Source: Methylobacterium mesophilicum SR1.6/6 (lineage in GTDB: Bacteria > Pseudomonadota > Alphaproteobacteria > Rhizobiales > Beijerinckiaceae). Taken from it: a stretch of 64,000 nucleotides of DNA. Shown here piece after piece: positions 24,905 to 32,663 of this stretch. Location of the stretch: NCBI RefSeq assembly GCF_000364445.2, contig NZ_CP043538.1, positions 6,467,302 to 6,531,301 on the forward strand, read 5' to 3'. Position 1 is the first letter of the stretch. Each line of letters starts with the position of its first letter. A program made the position numbers and the translations under genes. Under the pieces are notes generated by a model. That model saw only the letters and a list, made by a program, of their open reading frames with translations, was not told the origin of the DNA and did not search any database.

Positions 24905-26224
24905 ATGGGCACGGACCGGTCGCCGGCGTTCCGCCGGATGCAGTGGGTCGCGGTCGCGATGTGCACGTTCGCGATCGCCCTGAACTACATCGATCGCTCG
25001 ACGCTCGCGATCGGCAACCTGAAGATCCGCGAGGAGTTCGGCATCTCGGCTACGGGGATCGGCGCGCTCCAGTCGGCGTGGTCGATCGCCTTCGCGCTGG
25101 CCCAGATCCCGGTCGGCCTGATGATCGACCGCGTCGGCCCGCGCCGGCTCCTCGGCTGGGCGCTCGTCCTGTGGTCGCTCGCCCAGGCGGCCGGCGGCGC
25201 GATGGCGGGCTACATGGGCTTCCTGTGCTCGCGCGTTGCGCTTGGGGTCTTCGAGTCGCCCGCGTTCCCGAGCGCGGTCCGCACGGTGGCGAACTGGTTC
25301 GCGATCCGCGACCGCGGCCGCCCGACCGGCGTCTACACGATCGGCGGCGACCTCGGCCGCCTGATCGGGACGCCGCTGCTCACGGCGCTCATGCTCGCCT
25401 TCGGCTGGCGCACGATGTTCGTCGTGATGGGCGTCGTCGGCCTGCTCGGGGCGCTCGCGTGGTTTGCGCTCTACCGCGACCCGAGGTTCGACGGAATGGC
25501 GGCGGCGGACCGGGCCTATCTCGCGCAGAACGGCGTGGGCGCCCGCGGGCCCGTCACGCTGGCGAGCTGGAAGCGATTGTTCCGCTTCCGCTCGATGTGG
25601 GGGATGATCCTAGCGGCCTTCTGCTCGGGCTACGCCCTGTGGATGTACGGCACGTGGCTGCCCGGCTACCTGGAAATGGAGCACCACGTCAGCATCGCCC
25701 GGACCGGCGTGCTGGCTATGATCCCGCTGGCCTGCTCCATCATCGGCTCGATCGTGGGCGGCTGGCTGACCGATCGCCTCGCCCATGGCACCATGGGGAT
25801 CGTGGAGAGCCGCAAGCTCCCGGCGGCGCTCGGCTACGTCGCGGCGTCGGTGTTCTGCGGGCTGGCCGCCTCCGCCGCCTCAATGGAGTGGGCGCTCGCC
25901 GCCATCTCAGCCTCGATGTTCTTCATGGCGATCGCCCAGTCCGGCAAGTGGACACTGATCACCGCGATCGCCCCGCAATCCTACGCGGCCTCGGCCTCCT
26001 CCATCCAGAACTTCGGGTCCTACCTCGGCGGCACGCTCTCGCCGATCGTGACGGGGATGGTCGTGGACTCGACGGGCTCGTTCGTGCTCGCGCTGGCGCT
26101 CGGCGCGTCCGTGATGATGGCCGCGGCCGCGTTCTTCTACTTCGGCGTCGGCGAGCCGATCACGATCGAGGCGCTCGGCGGGGAGCCCGACGCCCCGGTC
26201 GCGCGGCCGCTCGGCGCCGCCTAG
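24905..26224 (+). CDS. MFS transporter, ACS family
   Basis: A 439-residue, 12-helix transporter opening the plus-strand arm of the locus. Helix 1 reads MCTFAIALNYIDRSTLAIG, followed by ALQSAWSIAFALAQIPVGLMIDRVGPRR and FESPAFPSAVRTVANWF. This resembles the glucarate/galactonate/hexuronate branch of the family. The ATG at 24905 has GGTGGAG upstream; the frame remains open further upstream across the control region but without transporter-like sequence. It precedes type A copy 3 by 90 bp. It is the third MFS gene tied to the amidohydrolase/Rieske locus. Confidence 0.92.
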   Translation: MGTDRSPAFRRMQWVAVAMCTFAIALNYIDRSTLAIGNLKIREEFGISATGIGALQSAWSIAFALAQIPVGLMIDRVGPRRLLGWALVLWSLAQAAGGAMAGYMGFLCSRVALGVFESPAFPSAVRTVANWFAIRDRGRPTGVYTIGGDLGRLIGTPLLTALMLAFGWRTMFVVMGVVGLLGALAWFALYRDPRFDGMAAADRAYLAQNGVGARGPVTLASWKRLFRFRSMWGMILAAFCSGYALWMYGTWLPGYLEMEHHVSIARTGVLAMIPLACSIIGSIVGGWLTDRLAHGTMGIVESRKLPAALGYVAASVFCGLAASAASMEWALAAISASMFFMAIAQSGKWTLITAIAPQSYAASASSIQNFGSYLGGTLSPIVTGMVVDSTGSFVLALALGASVMMAAAAFFYFGVGEPITIEALGGEPDAPVARPLGAA

Positions 26225-26314
26225 TCGGTCCGACTGGAGAGCATCGCGGACGGTGATGGGCAGGGCACCGTCCGAGTGTCATGGACGACGCGTCCTTCGC
26301 ATTAGGAGACGAGC

Positions 26315-27460
26315 ATGAACGTCGAACTTCGCCCGCGCCCCGCCGCCGCCGCCGCGCAGCGACTCGGGATCGCCGACTGCGACATCCACCACAGCCCGCG
26401 CGACTTCCGGATGCTCTACGCCTACCTCCCGAAGAAGTGGCGCGACCATCTCGACATGTTCGGCCAGCGGCCCCGGCAGGGTCCCGCGGCCGGGCCGCAA
26501 TTCCCCAAGAGCCAGCCCGACGCGTCGCGGCGCGACGCGTGGCCCCCGGTCGGCGGGCGGCCGGGCAGCGACCTCGACTTCATGCGCACCCACCACCTAG
26601 ACGCGAACGGGATCGAGCTCGGCATCCTAGCGATGATCCGCCCGCATCCCGGCGGCATGCAGAACCTCGACCTCTCCGGCGCGCTCGCGGCCGCGATCAA
26701 CGACTGGCAGGTCGCCGAGTGGACGGGGCGCGAGCGGCGCTTCAAGGCCTCGATCGTCGTGCCCTACGAGGACGCAGCGGCCTCGGTCGCCGAGATCGAG
26801 CGCTGGGCCGGGCACGCAGACATGGTCCAGGTGCTCCTGCTGTCGCGCACCGTCGAGCCGCTGGGCCATCGGCGCTACTGGCCGATCTTTGAGGCGGCCT
26901 CGCGCGCCGGGCTGCCGGTCGGGATCCACGCCTTCGGCAACGGCGGCCAGCCGACCACCGGCACCGGGTGGCCCAGCTACTACGCGGAGGACATGATCGG
27001 CCATTCGCAGTCGTGCCAGGCGATGGTGAGCAGCATGGTGCTCGGCGGTTTGTTTGCGCACGTCCCGGATCTGCGCGTTGTGCTGATCGAGGCAGGCTTC
27101 GCCTGGCTCCCGCCGCTCGCCTGGCGCCTCGACCAGGCATGGCGGACCTTGCGGAGCGAGACGCCCGCCGTGACCCGGCCTCCGAGCGCCATCATTCGCG
27201 ATCACTTCTGGCTCACGACCCAGCCGATGGAGGAGCCGGACGAGACCGCGCATCTCTCCGACACGATCGGGTGGATCGGCTGGGACAGGCTGCTGTTCGC
27301 CACCGATTACCCGCACTGGGATTACGACGACCCGCGCCACGCCCTGAAGCTCGCGCCGACGCCCGCGCAGCGCGAGGCATTCTTCATCGGCAACGCGCGG
27401 TCGCTCTACATCCGACAGGACATGATCCGCCTGGACATGGCAGGGAGTGACGCGCGGTGA
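26315..27460 (+). CDS. Amidohydrolase-fold protein, type A copy 3
   Basis: A 381-residue relative of the two type-A proteins. It has ADCDIHH near residue 21 (His in place of Pro after the motif), VGIHAFGNGG near 208, SYYAEDMIGHSQSCQAMVSS, QPMEEPDETAHLSDTIGWIGW and LFATDYPHWDYDD. DNA similarity to copies 1 and 2 is much lower than between those two, so it is an older paralogue. RBS AGGAG lies at 26307-26311. The stop overlaps the GTG start of a Rieske ferredoxin gene by 4 bp, repeating the gene order of copy 1. No type-B gene is present in this arm, so it may act alone or pair with a type-B protein from the other operon. Confidence 0.87.
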   Translation: MNVELRPRPAAAAAQRLGIADCDIHHSPRDFRMLYAYLPKKWRDHLDMFGQRPRQGPAAGPQFPKSQPDASRRDAWPPVGGRPGSDLDFMRTHHLDANGIELGILAMIRPHPGGMQNLDLSGALAAAINDWQVAEWTGRERRFKASIVVPYEDAAASVAEIERWAGHADMVQVLLLSRTVEPLGHRRYWPIFEAASRAGLPVGIHAFGNGGQPTTGTGWPSYYAEDMIGHSQSCQAMVSSMVLGGLFAHVPDLRVVLIEAGFAWLPPLAWRLDQAWRTLRSETPAVTRPPSAIIRDHFWLTTQPMEEPDETAHLSDTIGWIGWDRLLFATDYPHWDYDDPRHALKLAPTPAQREAFFIGNARSLYIRQDMIRLDMAGSDAR

Positions 27461-27786
27461 GCGAGGACACGGTGGACGGCAACTGGACGCGGATCGCCGG
27501 GACGGGCGACGTCGGCGAGGGGGAGGCCGTGCCGGTCGAGGTCGCGGGCCTGAGCCTCGCCCTCTTCCGCGTCGACGGGGCGTGGTACTGCACGGACAAC
27601 GTCTGCACGCACGCCTACGCGTTGCTGACCGACGGCTGGCTGGAGGGCTGCCTGATCGAGTGCCCGCTGCACAACGGCCAGTTCGACGTCCGCACCGGCG
27701 AGGGGCAGGGCGCCCCAATCATCGAGGATCTACGGACCTACCCGGTCCGCGTCGAGGGGGACGCGGTTCTCGTCGCCCTCCCCTGA
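27457..27786 (+). CDS. Rieske [2Fe-2S] ferredoxin, standard length
   Basis: A 109-residue Rieske ferredoxin with ligands Cys50 and His52 in CTHAYALL and Cys69 and His72 in CPLHNGQFD, 16 residues apart, as in ferredoxin components of aromatic dioxygenases. The C-terminal VRVEGDAVLVALP is typical. It starts with GTG and overlaps the type A copy 3 gene by 4 bp. No reductase gene is next to it, so it probably receives electrons from the reductase at 17251 or from another one in the genome. It is clearly different from the longer ferredoxin at 18477. Confidence 0.93.
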   Translation: MSEDTVDGNWTRIAGTGDVGEGEAVPVEVAGLSLALFRVDGAWYCTDNVCTHAYALLTDGWLEGCLIECPLHNGQFDVRTGEGQGAPIIEDLRTYPVRVEGDAVLVALP

Positions 27787-27788
27787 GC

Positions 27789-27828
27789 CCCGCGGGCGGT
27801 CCTCCCGCCGCGGGCCGGTTGCGTTTTT
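27789..27828 (+). terminator. Possible terminator after the ferredoxin gene
   Basis: A GC-rich stem with one bulged base (CCCGCGGGCGG and CCGCCGCGGG, 27789-27814) is followed nine bases later by five T residues. It would separate the ferredoxin gene from the MarR gene. The gap between stem and T-run makes it imperfect. Confidence 0.4.
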
Positions 27829-27830
27829 CC

Positions 27831-27845
27831 TCTCAGGTTGTGAGA
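27831..27845. promoter_or_regulatory. Possible operator upstream of the MarR gene
   Basis: TCTCA-GGTTG-TGAGA is a perfect 5-bp inverted repeat ending 38 bp before the MarR start codon. It differs from the AGTTGT repeat at 24823, so a common regulator is not implied. Short repeats of this size can arise by chance. Confidence 0.3.
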
Positions 27846-27883
27846 CTCCGGTGCCGCCTCGCCTCTCGGAGGATCCCTGCCGC

Positions 27884-28480
27884 ATGGGTGACGTCCCCAA
27901 GCTCGTCCGGCCGCTGCCCCGCGGCGAGTACCGCCTGCTAGACAACATTACCTTCAACATCGGCCGGCTAGCCAGCAGCTACAACAGGAGCGCGGTCCGC
28001 TACTACCTGCGCCATTTCGACCTGAGCGTCGCCGAGGTCCACGTCCTGAACGTGATCGGCCACTACGAGCCCGTCCTCGCCGTCGACGTCGCCGGGACCG
28101 CGCTCATGGACAAGGGGCTCGTCTCGCGCGCCGTGGCCAAGCTGACCGAGGTCGGCCTCGTCGCCAGGAGCGCCGATGCCGCCGATGGTCGACGTCAGAT
28201 CCTCACGCTGACCAGATCCGGGCGCGTCACCTGGTCCGGGGTCTGGGGCGCCAAGCAGCGCCGGCACCACCGCTTCCTGGAGACGCTGACGGAGGCCGAG
28301 ACCGAGCAGTTGTTTGGTATCCTGGCGCGCCTCCAGGACAATGCGGACCGGGTCGAGCGGGAGGAGGCGGCGGAGGGGGGAGAGGCGCGGGTCGCCGTCC
28401 GCGGGCGCGCTCCGGGGGCGCCGGTCGATCTGGCGCCGTTCGTTCCGGACGGTGAACGGCGGCAGAGGGGGCGTAGCTGA
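27884..28480 (+). CDS. MarR-family transcriptional regulator
   Basis: A 198-residue winged-helix regulator of the MarR family, probably a ligand-responsive repressor of the amidohydrolase/Rieske operons. The DNA-binding part runs from FDLSVAEVHVLNVIGHYEP through DKGLVSRAVAKLTEVGLVARSADAADGRRQILTLT, with the wing DGRRQ. The final 40 residues are charged, arginine-rich and not part of the family fold. The ATG at 27884 has GGAGGA ten bases upstream; a GTG at 27851 is an alternative. Position at the end of the plus-strand arm and an inverted repeat in the divergent region support local control. Confidence 0.88.
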   Translation: MGDVPKLVRPLPRGEYRLLDNITFNIGRLASSYNRSAVRYYLRHFDLSVAEVHVLNVIGHYEPVLAVDVAGTALMDKGLVSRAVAKLTEVGLVARSADAADGRRQILTLTRSGRVTWSGVWGAKQRRHHRFLETLTEAETEQLFGILARLQDNADRVEREEAAEGGEARVAVRGRAPGAPVDLAPFVPDGERRQRGRS

Positions 28481-28766
28481 ACCCCGACGCACCGCGCCTG
28501 CGCGCCGGCAGTTCGGCTCAGGCTGGCAGTTCGCTCCGCACATCCCGCATCCTCCGGCGCGCCGCGACCGTTGACCGAGCCGTCACGGTCCTCCGGCGAC
28601 GCAGGCCGCATTCGAGATCGGGAAGAATTTGGTCTCATAGATGCGTCGGGCGCTCTCGACGTGCTTAACGGCCAGTCCGTCCAAGGCTTCCGGCATTGCC
28701 CCCTCCCAGGACCTCGCTCGCCCGACCCCTAGACGCCGGCGATCAGCGACGCGAATATCGATACGA
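28481..28766. other. No recognisable gene
   Basis: Between the MarR gene and decayed ABC-ATPase sequence. A minus-strand frame (28583-28852) has no recognisable domain and overlaps the pseudogene; I do not count it as a gene. Confidence 0.4.
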
Positions 28767-29129
28767 TCAACCATCTCCTTGCCGGACGGGCCCCGGGCGG
28801 CTCCAGGGCAGGAGGTAGGGTGTGCCGTCAGCGCACGTCCCGCGCTCGACACTGAGGCCGAACACGCGCGCCAGCAGCGCGTTGTCCAGCACGGTCACGG
28901 GCGGTCCGTCGGCGGGGACCTTGCCGTCGAGGACGATCACCCGGTCGCAGAACCGGGCGGCCAGCATCAGGTCGTGCAGAACGCCGCCGCCGCCGACCCT
29001 CTTGCGGCTGACGGCGTGCAGCAGCGCCATCGCGTCGAGCTGATGGCCGGGATCGAGCGCAGTGATCGGCCCATCGGCCAGGAGCCACGCGGCCTCGACG
29101 GCGAGCGCCCGGGCCAGCAGCATTCGCAT
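28767..29129 (-). pseudogene. C-terminal fragment of an ABC transporter ATPase (FecE/BtuD-like)
   Basis: About 120 codons from MRMLLARALAVEAAWLLADG to a TGA at 28767. The Walker B region reads WLLADGPITALD, where the usual catalytic glutamate is glycine. VLHDLMLAARFCDRVIVLDGK is the H-loop region of iron-siderophore and cobalamin ATPases, and LDNALLARVFGLSVERG the C-terminal tail. The Walker A half and the signature motif are absent. The homologous sequence stops abruptly at about 29130, where a second ATPase fragment begins on the other strand. The rest of any importer is missing, so this is a remnant. Confidence 0.75.
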
Positions 29130-29141
29130 GCCCCCGTCCCC

Positions 29142-29482
29142 GACAGCGTGTCGGCGCTGCGCACGGTGTCGGGGGGCGAGCGCCAGCGCGCCTAGCTTGC
29201 CATGCTGGTGGCCTAGGATGCCGAGTGCCTGCTCCTCGATGAGCCGATCTCGTTGCTCGACGTCGGCCATCAGGTCGAGGGGCTGGCCCTCCTGCGGCGC
29301 TTGTCGGCCGAGCGCGGCCTCGGAGTCGTCGTGCTGCACTACGTCAACATGGCCGTGTGCTTCTGCGACGAGATCCTGGCGCTGGATACCGGCCGGCTGA
29401 TCGCCCGCGGCCCCCAGCCGGGATCATGACCGCCGACCGCCTGCGGGCGATCTACGGCCTCGCCATGGGCGTCATCCTCTAA
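29142..29482 (+). pseudogene. C-terminal fragment of a second ABC ATPase, with two TAG codons and a frameshift
   Basis: In one frame the sequence reads VSGGERQRA, TAG, LAMLVA, TAG, then DAECLLLDEPISLLDVGHQ and VVLHYVNMAVCFCDEILALD. These are the ABC signature, Walker B and H-loop regions of a siderophore-type ATPase. The two TAG codons (29193 and 29214) sit where tryptophan and glutamine would be expected. After GPQPGS a TGA interrupts, and the family tail MTADRLRAIYGLAMGVIL continues in another frame to TAA at 29480. It is back-to-back with the fragment on the minus strand, joining at about 29130. Confidence 0.75.
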
Positions 29483-29667
29483 CCCCGACACTGGCCGGCC
29501 CATCAGCTTCGTCCGCTGACCGCGGTCAGGCCGACTTTGGGCTCCAACCGGGTTAAACGCTTCATCTCGCTGATCGCGCGTCCGCTTCGGGGCATCGCAT
29601 TGGCGCCGCTGTATGACCGGGATGGGCGCAGAGCCGAACGGCGGCTTTTGCGCTCATCGACAATCCA

Positions 29668-29736
29668 GCGTGGCGTAGTCTGGCCGAAAGCAGCAAGTCT
29701 GCTTCCGGGCAGAAAGGCTGACGAAGCGGACTAACG
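29668..29736. repeat. Dispersed intergenic repeat, copy at 29.7 kb
   Basis: The segment GTAGTCTGGCCGAAAGCAGC followed by a CTGCTTCCGG-type sequence and GAAGCGGAC matches similar stretches at about 15.7, 38.9, 60.0 and 62.0 kb. All copies lie between genes. This copy is shortened and runs into the perfect inverted repeat at 29739. Confidence 0.6.
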
Positions 29737-29738
29737 GC

Positions 29739-29807
29739 CTTGCACGTGAAGCTCGCCGCCTGGATCGAGGAGAAGCCGCGATCCAGGCGGCGAGCTTCAC
29801 GTGCAAG
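29739..29807. repeat. Perfect 29-bp inverted repeat with 11-nt loop
   Basis: The arms 29739-29767 and 29779-29807 are exact reverse complements, beginning CTTGCACGTGAAGCTCGCCG and ending GATCG before the 11-nt loop AGGAGAAGCCG. The structure is far stronger than a normal terminator and has no T-run. It lies just beyond the end of the minus-strand C45 gene, so it may end or protect that transcript. It could also be the end of a small mobile or duplicated unit. Confidence 0.9.
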
Positions 29808-29838
29808 AAGCGAGCAACTACGTACGCCTCACCCGCGG

Positions 29839-30804
29839 TCACCGCTCGAGATCGCCATAGTCGTGCTTGTACGCCCCAGGTACGAAACACTCGAATGTCT
29901 GGCTCCAACGCTGCCCGGGCCAGAGATAATCGACGCGCTTTTCTGCAGGTCGGTACACGGCTGTGTAGGCTGTGGTGAACGCGACTTTCCGCGAGTACAG
30001 CGGCGGCTCGAAGAAGAGTGCCGTCAGCCCCGTTAACGTGCTGGAAGGATCACCCAGAGCATCGTCGAGCACGCTCTGGCGTAGGAACGACCCTGACGCA
30101 GGTGACGCCCGCTCTTGATGGTTCGTGCATGTCCTCAGCCACGTCACAGTGGGCTCACGCCTGGGTCCGAGGAAGAGCGTGGCATGCTCGCCCGTCCCGT
30201 CGAGTAGCGTGACGTTGTGGAGTTGGGTGACCGGGATGCGGCACAAGGCGGCGACGGCCTCGCCGACCGACCCGCACGTCTCAAGCACGTAGCGGAGCAT
30301 CAGGATGATGGCGAAGCCCAGCCCGCGCCTGGCCATACCGCCGAGCGTACAGCTGGCGACCAGTCCATCGTCGTTCATCCCATCCAGGCAGCCGCCCCAG
30401 GGTCGTTGCGCCATCGCGATCACGCGCCGCTGGGACCACGCGGTGAGTTCGATGCGCCCGGTGATGATGGGGAGGGGATAATCGTAGTTGCGAACCAGAG
30501 CTGGACCTTCGTCGCCCAGCCACACGGCTTGGCTGCAACCCTGCGGGCGAGGTGCCGGGCGATAGTGGCTGAGGATGCGGTGAGCCAGGTCGTCGTCTCC
30601 AACCAGCCCGCACACGTGATCGTAGTGCGGGACAAGTTCCGGCATGTGCCGCAGCAGGGCGGCACGGCACTCGGAAGCCGATGGGCGTTCGGCGTTCCCC
30701 TCTCCGAAATACCACCGCTCGGCTTCGTCCCGCCCCGCCCGGAAGCGTTCGAGCCACGCTGTGCCAGGGCGATCCTCGCGTTGGGCGGTGAACGTCTTCT
30801 CCAT
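29839..30804 (-). CDS. C45-family acyltransferase/peptidase-like protein (Ntn hydrolase)
   Basis: A 321-residue protein resembling the acyl-CoA:6-aminopenicillanic acid acyltransferase family, Ntn hydrolases activated by self-cleavage before a cysteine. The candidate nucleophile is Cys90 in PQGCSQAVW, followed by ALVRNYDYPL, the asparagine-aspartate motif seen after the nucleophile in this family. GGCLDGMNDDGLVASCTLGG and LRYVLETCGSVGEAVAAL also fit. The ATG at 30804 was preferred to a GTG three codons earlier because it is better spaced from AGG. The substrate is unknown; such proteins acylate or hydrolyse amide-linked small molecules. It stands alone, divergent from the DUF2252 gene. Confidence 0.82.
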   Translation of the reverse strand: MEKTFTAQREDRPGTAWLERFRAGRDEAERWYFGEGNAERPSASECRAALLRHMPELVPHYDHVCGLVGDDDLAHRILSHYRPAPRPQGCSQAVWLGDEGPALVRNYDYPLPIITGRIELTAWSQRRVIAMAQRPWGGCLDGMNDDGLVASCTLGGMARRGLGFAIILMLRYVLETCGSVGEAVAALCRIPVTQLHNVTLLDGTGEHATLFLGPRREPTVTWLRTCTNHQERASPASGSFLRQSVLDDALGDPSSTLTGLTALFFEPPLYSRKVAFTTAYTAVYRPAEKRVDYLWPGQRWSQTFECFVPGAYKHDYGDLER

Positions 30805-31124
30805 GCGATACACCTGCTTACGAGGGAATCTAAGCTGACGCGCACATACGGCGACTATGTAGGCGCCTCGGGTTTGTGGTGAGCGGTCGACCGCTAAGCT
30901 GATCTCCCGCGGGCGATAGTCTTACTGGTTGCGGTCGAGAATGATCGCTCCAACACCAAATCGGCTACCCCAAACGGTCGCGCGAGGAGGCTTGGAGCAG
31001 GCAGTGGGCCTTGTCACGGCCGGATCGCCGCTCGGCCGGGGTGTGCGGTTAAGTCCACGTTGAGCCGAAGGGTTTATTCCCTGGTCGAACCGTTGGTGTG
31101 GTCTGAGGCGGTCGGACGAGGTCG
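30805..31124. promoter_or_regulatory. Divergent intergenic region between C45 and DUF2252 genes
   Basis: About 320 bp separating two divergent starts; it must hold both promoters, but I see no convincing -35/-10 pair or operator. A short plus/minus ORF here is not supported. Confidence 0.4.
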
Positions 31125-32621
31125 ATGGAACGGTCAGCGCATCCCACGGATACCTCGGCGGCGGTCGATGAGCATGAGGCGGTGATCGAAGCTGCCGAAG
31201 AGGCGGTCCTCGAACCCCTGGCGGACTTCCCACACATCGACCTGCGCTCGGGCGTGGAGCCGTGGGAGAAGCGCCGCGCCAGCGGTAAGATCCTGCGCTT
31301 GGAACTGCCGCACTCAACTCAGGCCGCGTTTGATCTCGCCCGCGACCGTCCCGACCCGGTCGCGCTCATCGAGGCGGCCCACCAGGGGCGGCAGTCGCAC
31401 CTGATCCCGCTGCGGGTCGCCCGCATGGCATCCTCGCCGTTCGCCTTCCTGCGTGGGGCCGCACAGGTCATGGCCTGGGATCTCGCACAGGGACCGCGCG
31501 GCGCCATCGACGTGGTGATGAACGGCGATGCCCATATCTCGAACTTCGGCCTGTTTGGCTCACCCCAGGGCGAGGTGGTGCTCGACCTCAACGACTTCGA
31601 CGAGGTCACGGTCGGGCCGTGGGAGTGGGACCTGAAGCGCCTGTGCGCGAGCATCGAGGTCGCCGCGCGGGATGCCGATGTCCCGCCGGCCGAACGGCGC
31701 CAGGCCGCGCTGAGCGCGGTGGCGGGTTATCAGCACACGATGGACGACCTCGCCCCGCGCGGTTCGCTCGACGTCTGGCAGCGCGCGGCGCGCGCCGAGG
31801 ACCTCGCGTTCGCCGGCATCGAGATCGACGCGCGTTCGCGAGCCGTGGTGCGCAAGGCCGTCGAGAAGGCGCGGCGGAAGAACAACACCAGCTTGCTCGA
31901 TCGGGTGGGCGAGCGGCGCACGGACGGCGGCTGGCGCTTCCGCGAGGAATCGCCGATCCTCGTCCGCGTCGACGAGGCCACGCGCGAGGCCGTCACCACC
32001 GGCCTGGAGCGTTACGCCGAGACGCTGCCGCGCGAGCGGCGGTTCATGCTCAGCCGCTATCACGTGGTCGACGTCGCGCACCGCGTCGTCGGCGTCGGCA
32101 GCGTCGGCACCCGCGCCTACGTCGCGCTGTTGTGCGGCAACTCGGATCAGGACGCGCTCTTCCTCCAGGTCAAGGAAGCCGTGCGACCGGCCCACGCGCC
32201 GTACGTGCGTGGCATGCCCAAGCCCTATGCCGATCACGAGGGCGAGCGCGTGATCTACGGCCAGCGCCTGCTACAGGCGGTAGGCGATCCGTTGCTGGGC
32301 TGGACGAAGATCGAGGGTCGGCCGTTCTACGTGCGGCAGATGAAGAACATGAAGGGCGAGATCCCGGTCGCGCGCATGACGGGTCGGTCGCTGTTGTACT
32401 TCTCGCACGCCTACGGCGCGCTGCTGGCCAAGGCCCACGCGCGGACCGGGGATGCGGCGGCGATCGCGGGCTATTGCGGTCATGACGACCGCGCCGACCT
32501 GCGGGTGGCCCTGGCCGATTGGGCGATGGCCTACGGCGATCGGAACGAGGCGGACTATCAGGCGTTCCGGACGGCCATCGCCGCGGGCAAGCTCCGAGCG
32601 GCCGACGATCCGCATCTTTGA
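31125..32621 (+). CDS. DUF2252 family protein
   Basis: A 498-residue DUF2252 protein, a family with a fold like aminoglycoside phosphotransferases and no assigned reaction. The kinase-like motifs are visible: MNGDAHISNFGLFGSP (catalytic-loop type), VVLDLNDFDEVTVGPWEWDLKRL (metal-binding type) and later FLQVKEAVRPAH and GERVIYGQRLLQ. The ATG at 31125 is followed by an acidic, probably flexible stretch before the conserved domain starts around residue 55. It is monocistronic, ending 42 bp before the end of the convergent response-regulator gene. A function in phosphorylating a small molecule is inferred from fold only. Confidence 0.9.
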   Translation: MERSAHPTDTSAAVDEHEAVIEAAEEAVLEPLADFPHIDLRSGVEPWEKRRASGKILRLELPHSTQAAFDLARDRPDPVALIEAAHQGRQSHLIPLRVARMASSPFAFLRGAAQVMAWDLAQGPRGAIDVVMNGDAHISNFGLFGSPQGEVVLDLNDFDEVTVGPWEWDLKRLCASIEVAARDADVPPAERRQAALSAVAGYQHTMDDLAPRGSLDVWQRAARAEDLAFAGIEIDARSRAVVRKAVEKARRKNNTSLLDRVGERRTDGGWRFREESPILVRVDEATREAVTTGLERYAETLPRERRFMLSRYHVVDVAHRVVGVGSVGTRAYVALLCGNSDQDALFLQVKEAVRPAHAPYVRGMPKPYADHEGERVIYGQRLLQAVGDPLLGWTKIEGRPFYVRQMKNMKGEIPVARMTGRSLLYFSHAYGALLAKAHARTGDAAAIAGYCGHDDRADLRVALADWAMAYGDRNEADYQAFRTAIAAGKLRAADDPHL

Positions 32622-32663
32622 TCCGGTGGATGCGCCGACAAGCCGATCACTCGGACGTCGTGG

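Noticed and set aside
23977..26256. Plus-strand frame of 759 codons across type B copy 2 and the MFS gene
   Set aside because: It is antisense to one gene and out of frame with the other; the translation is arginine-rich and without motifs.
28583..28852. Minus-strand frame of 89 codons beside the ABC remnant
   Set aside because: It overlaps the pseudogene in another frame, has no recognisable domain and no convincing ribosome site.
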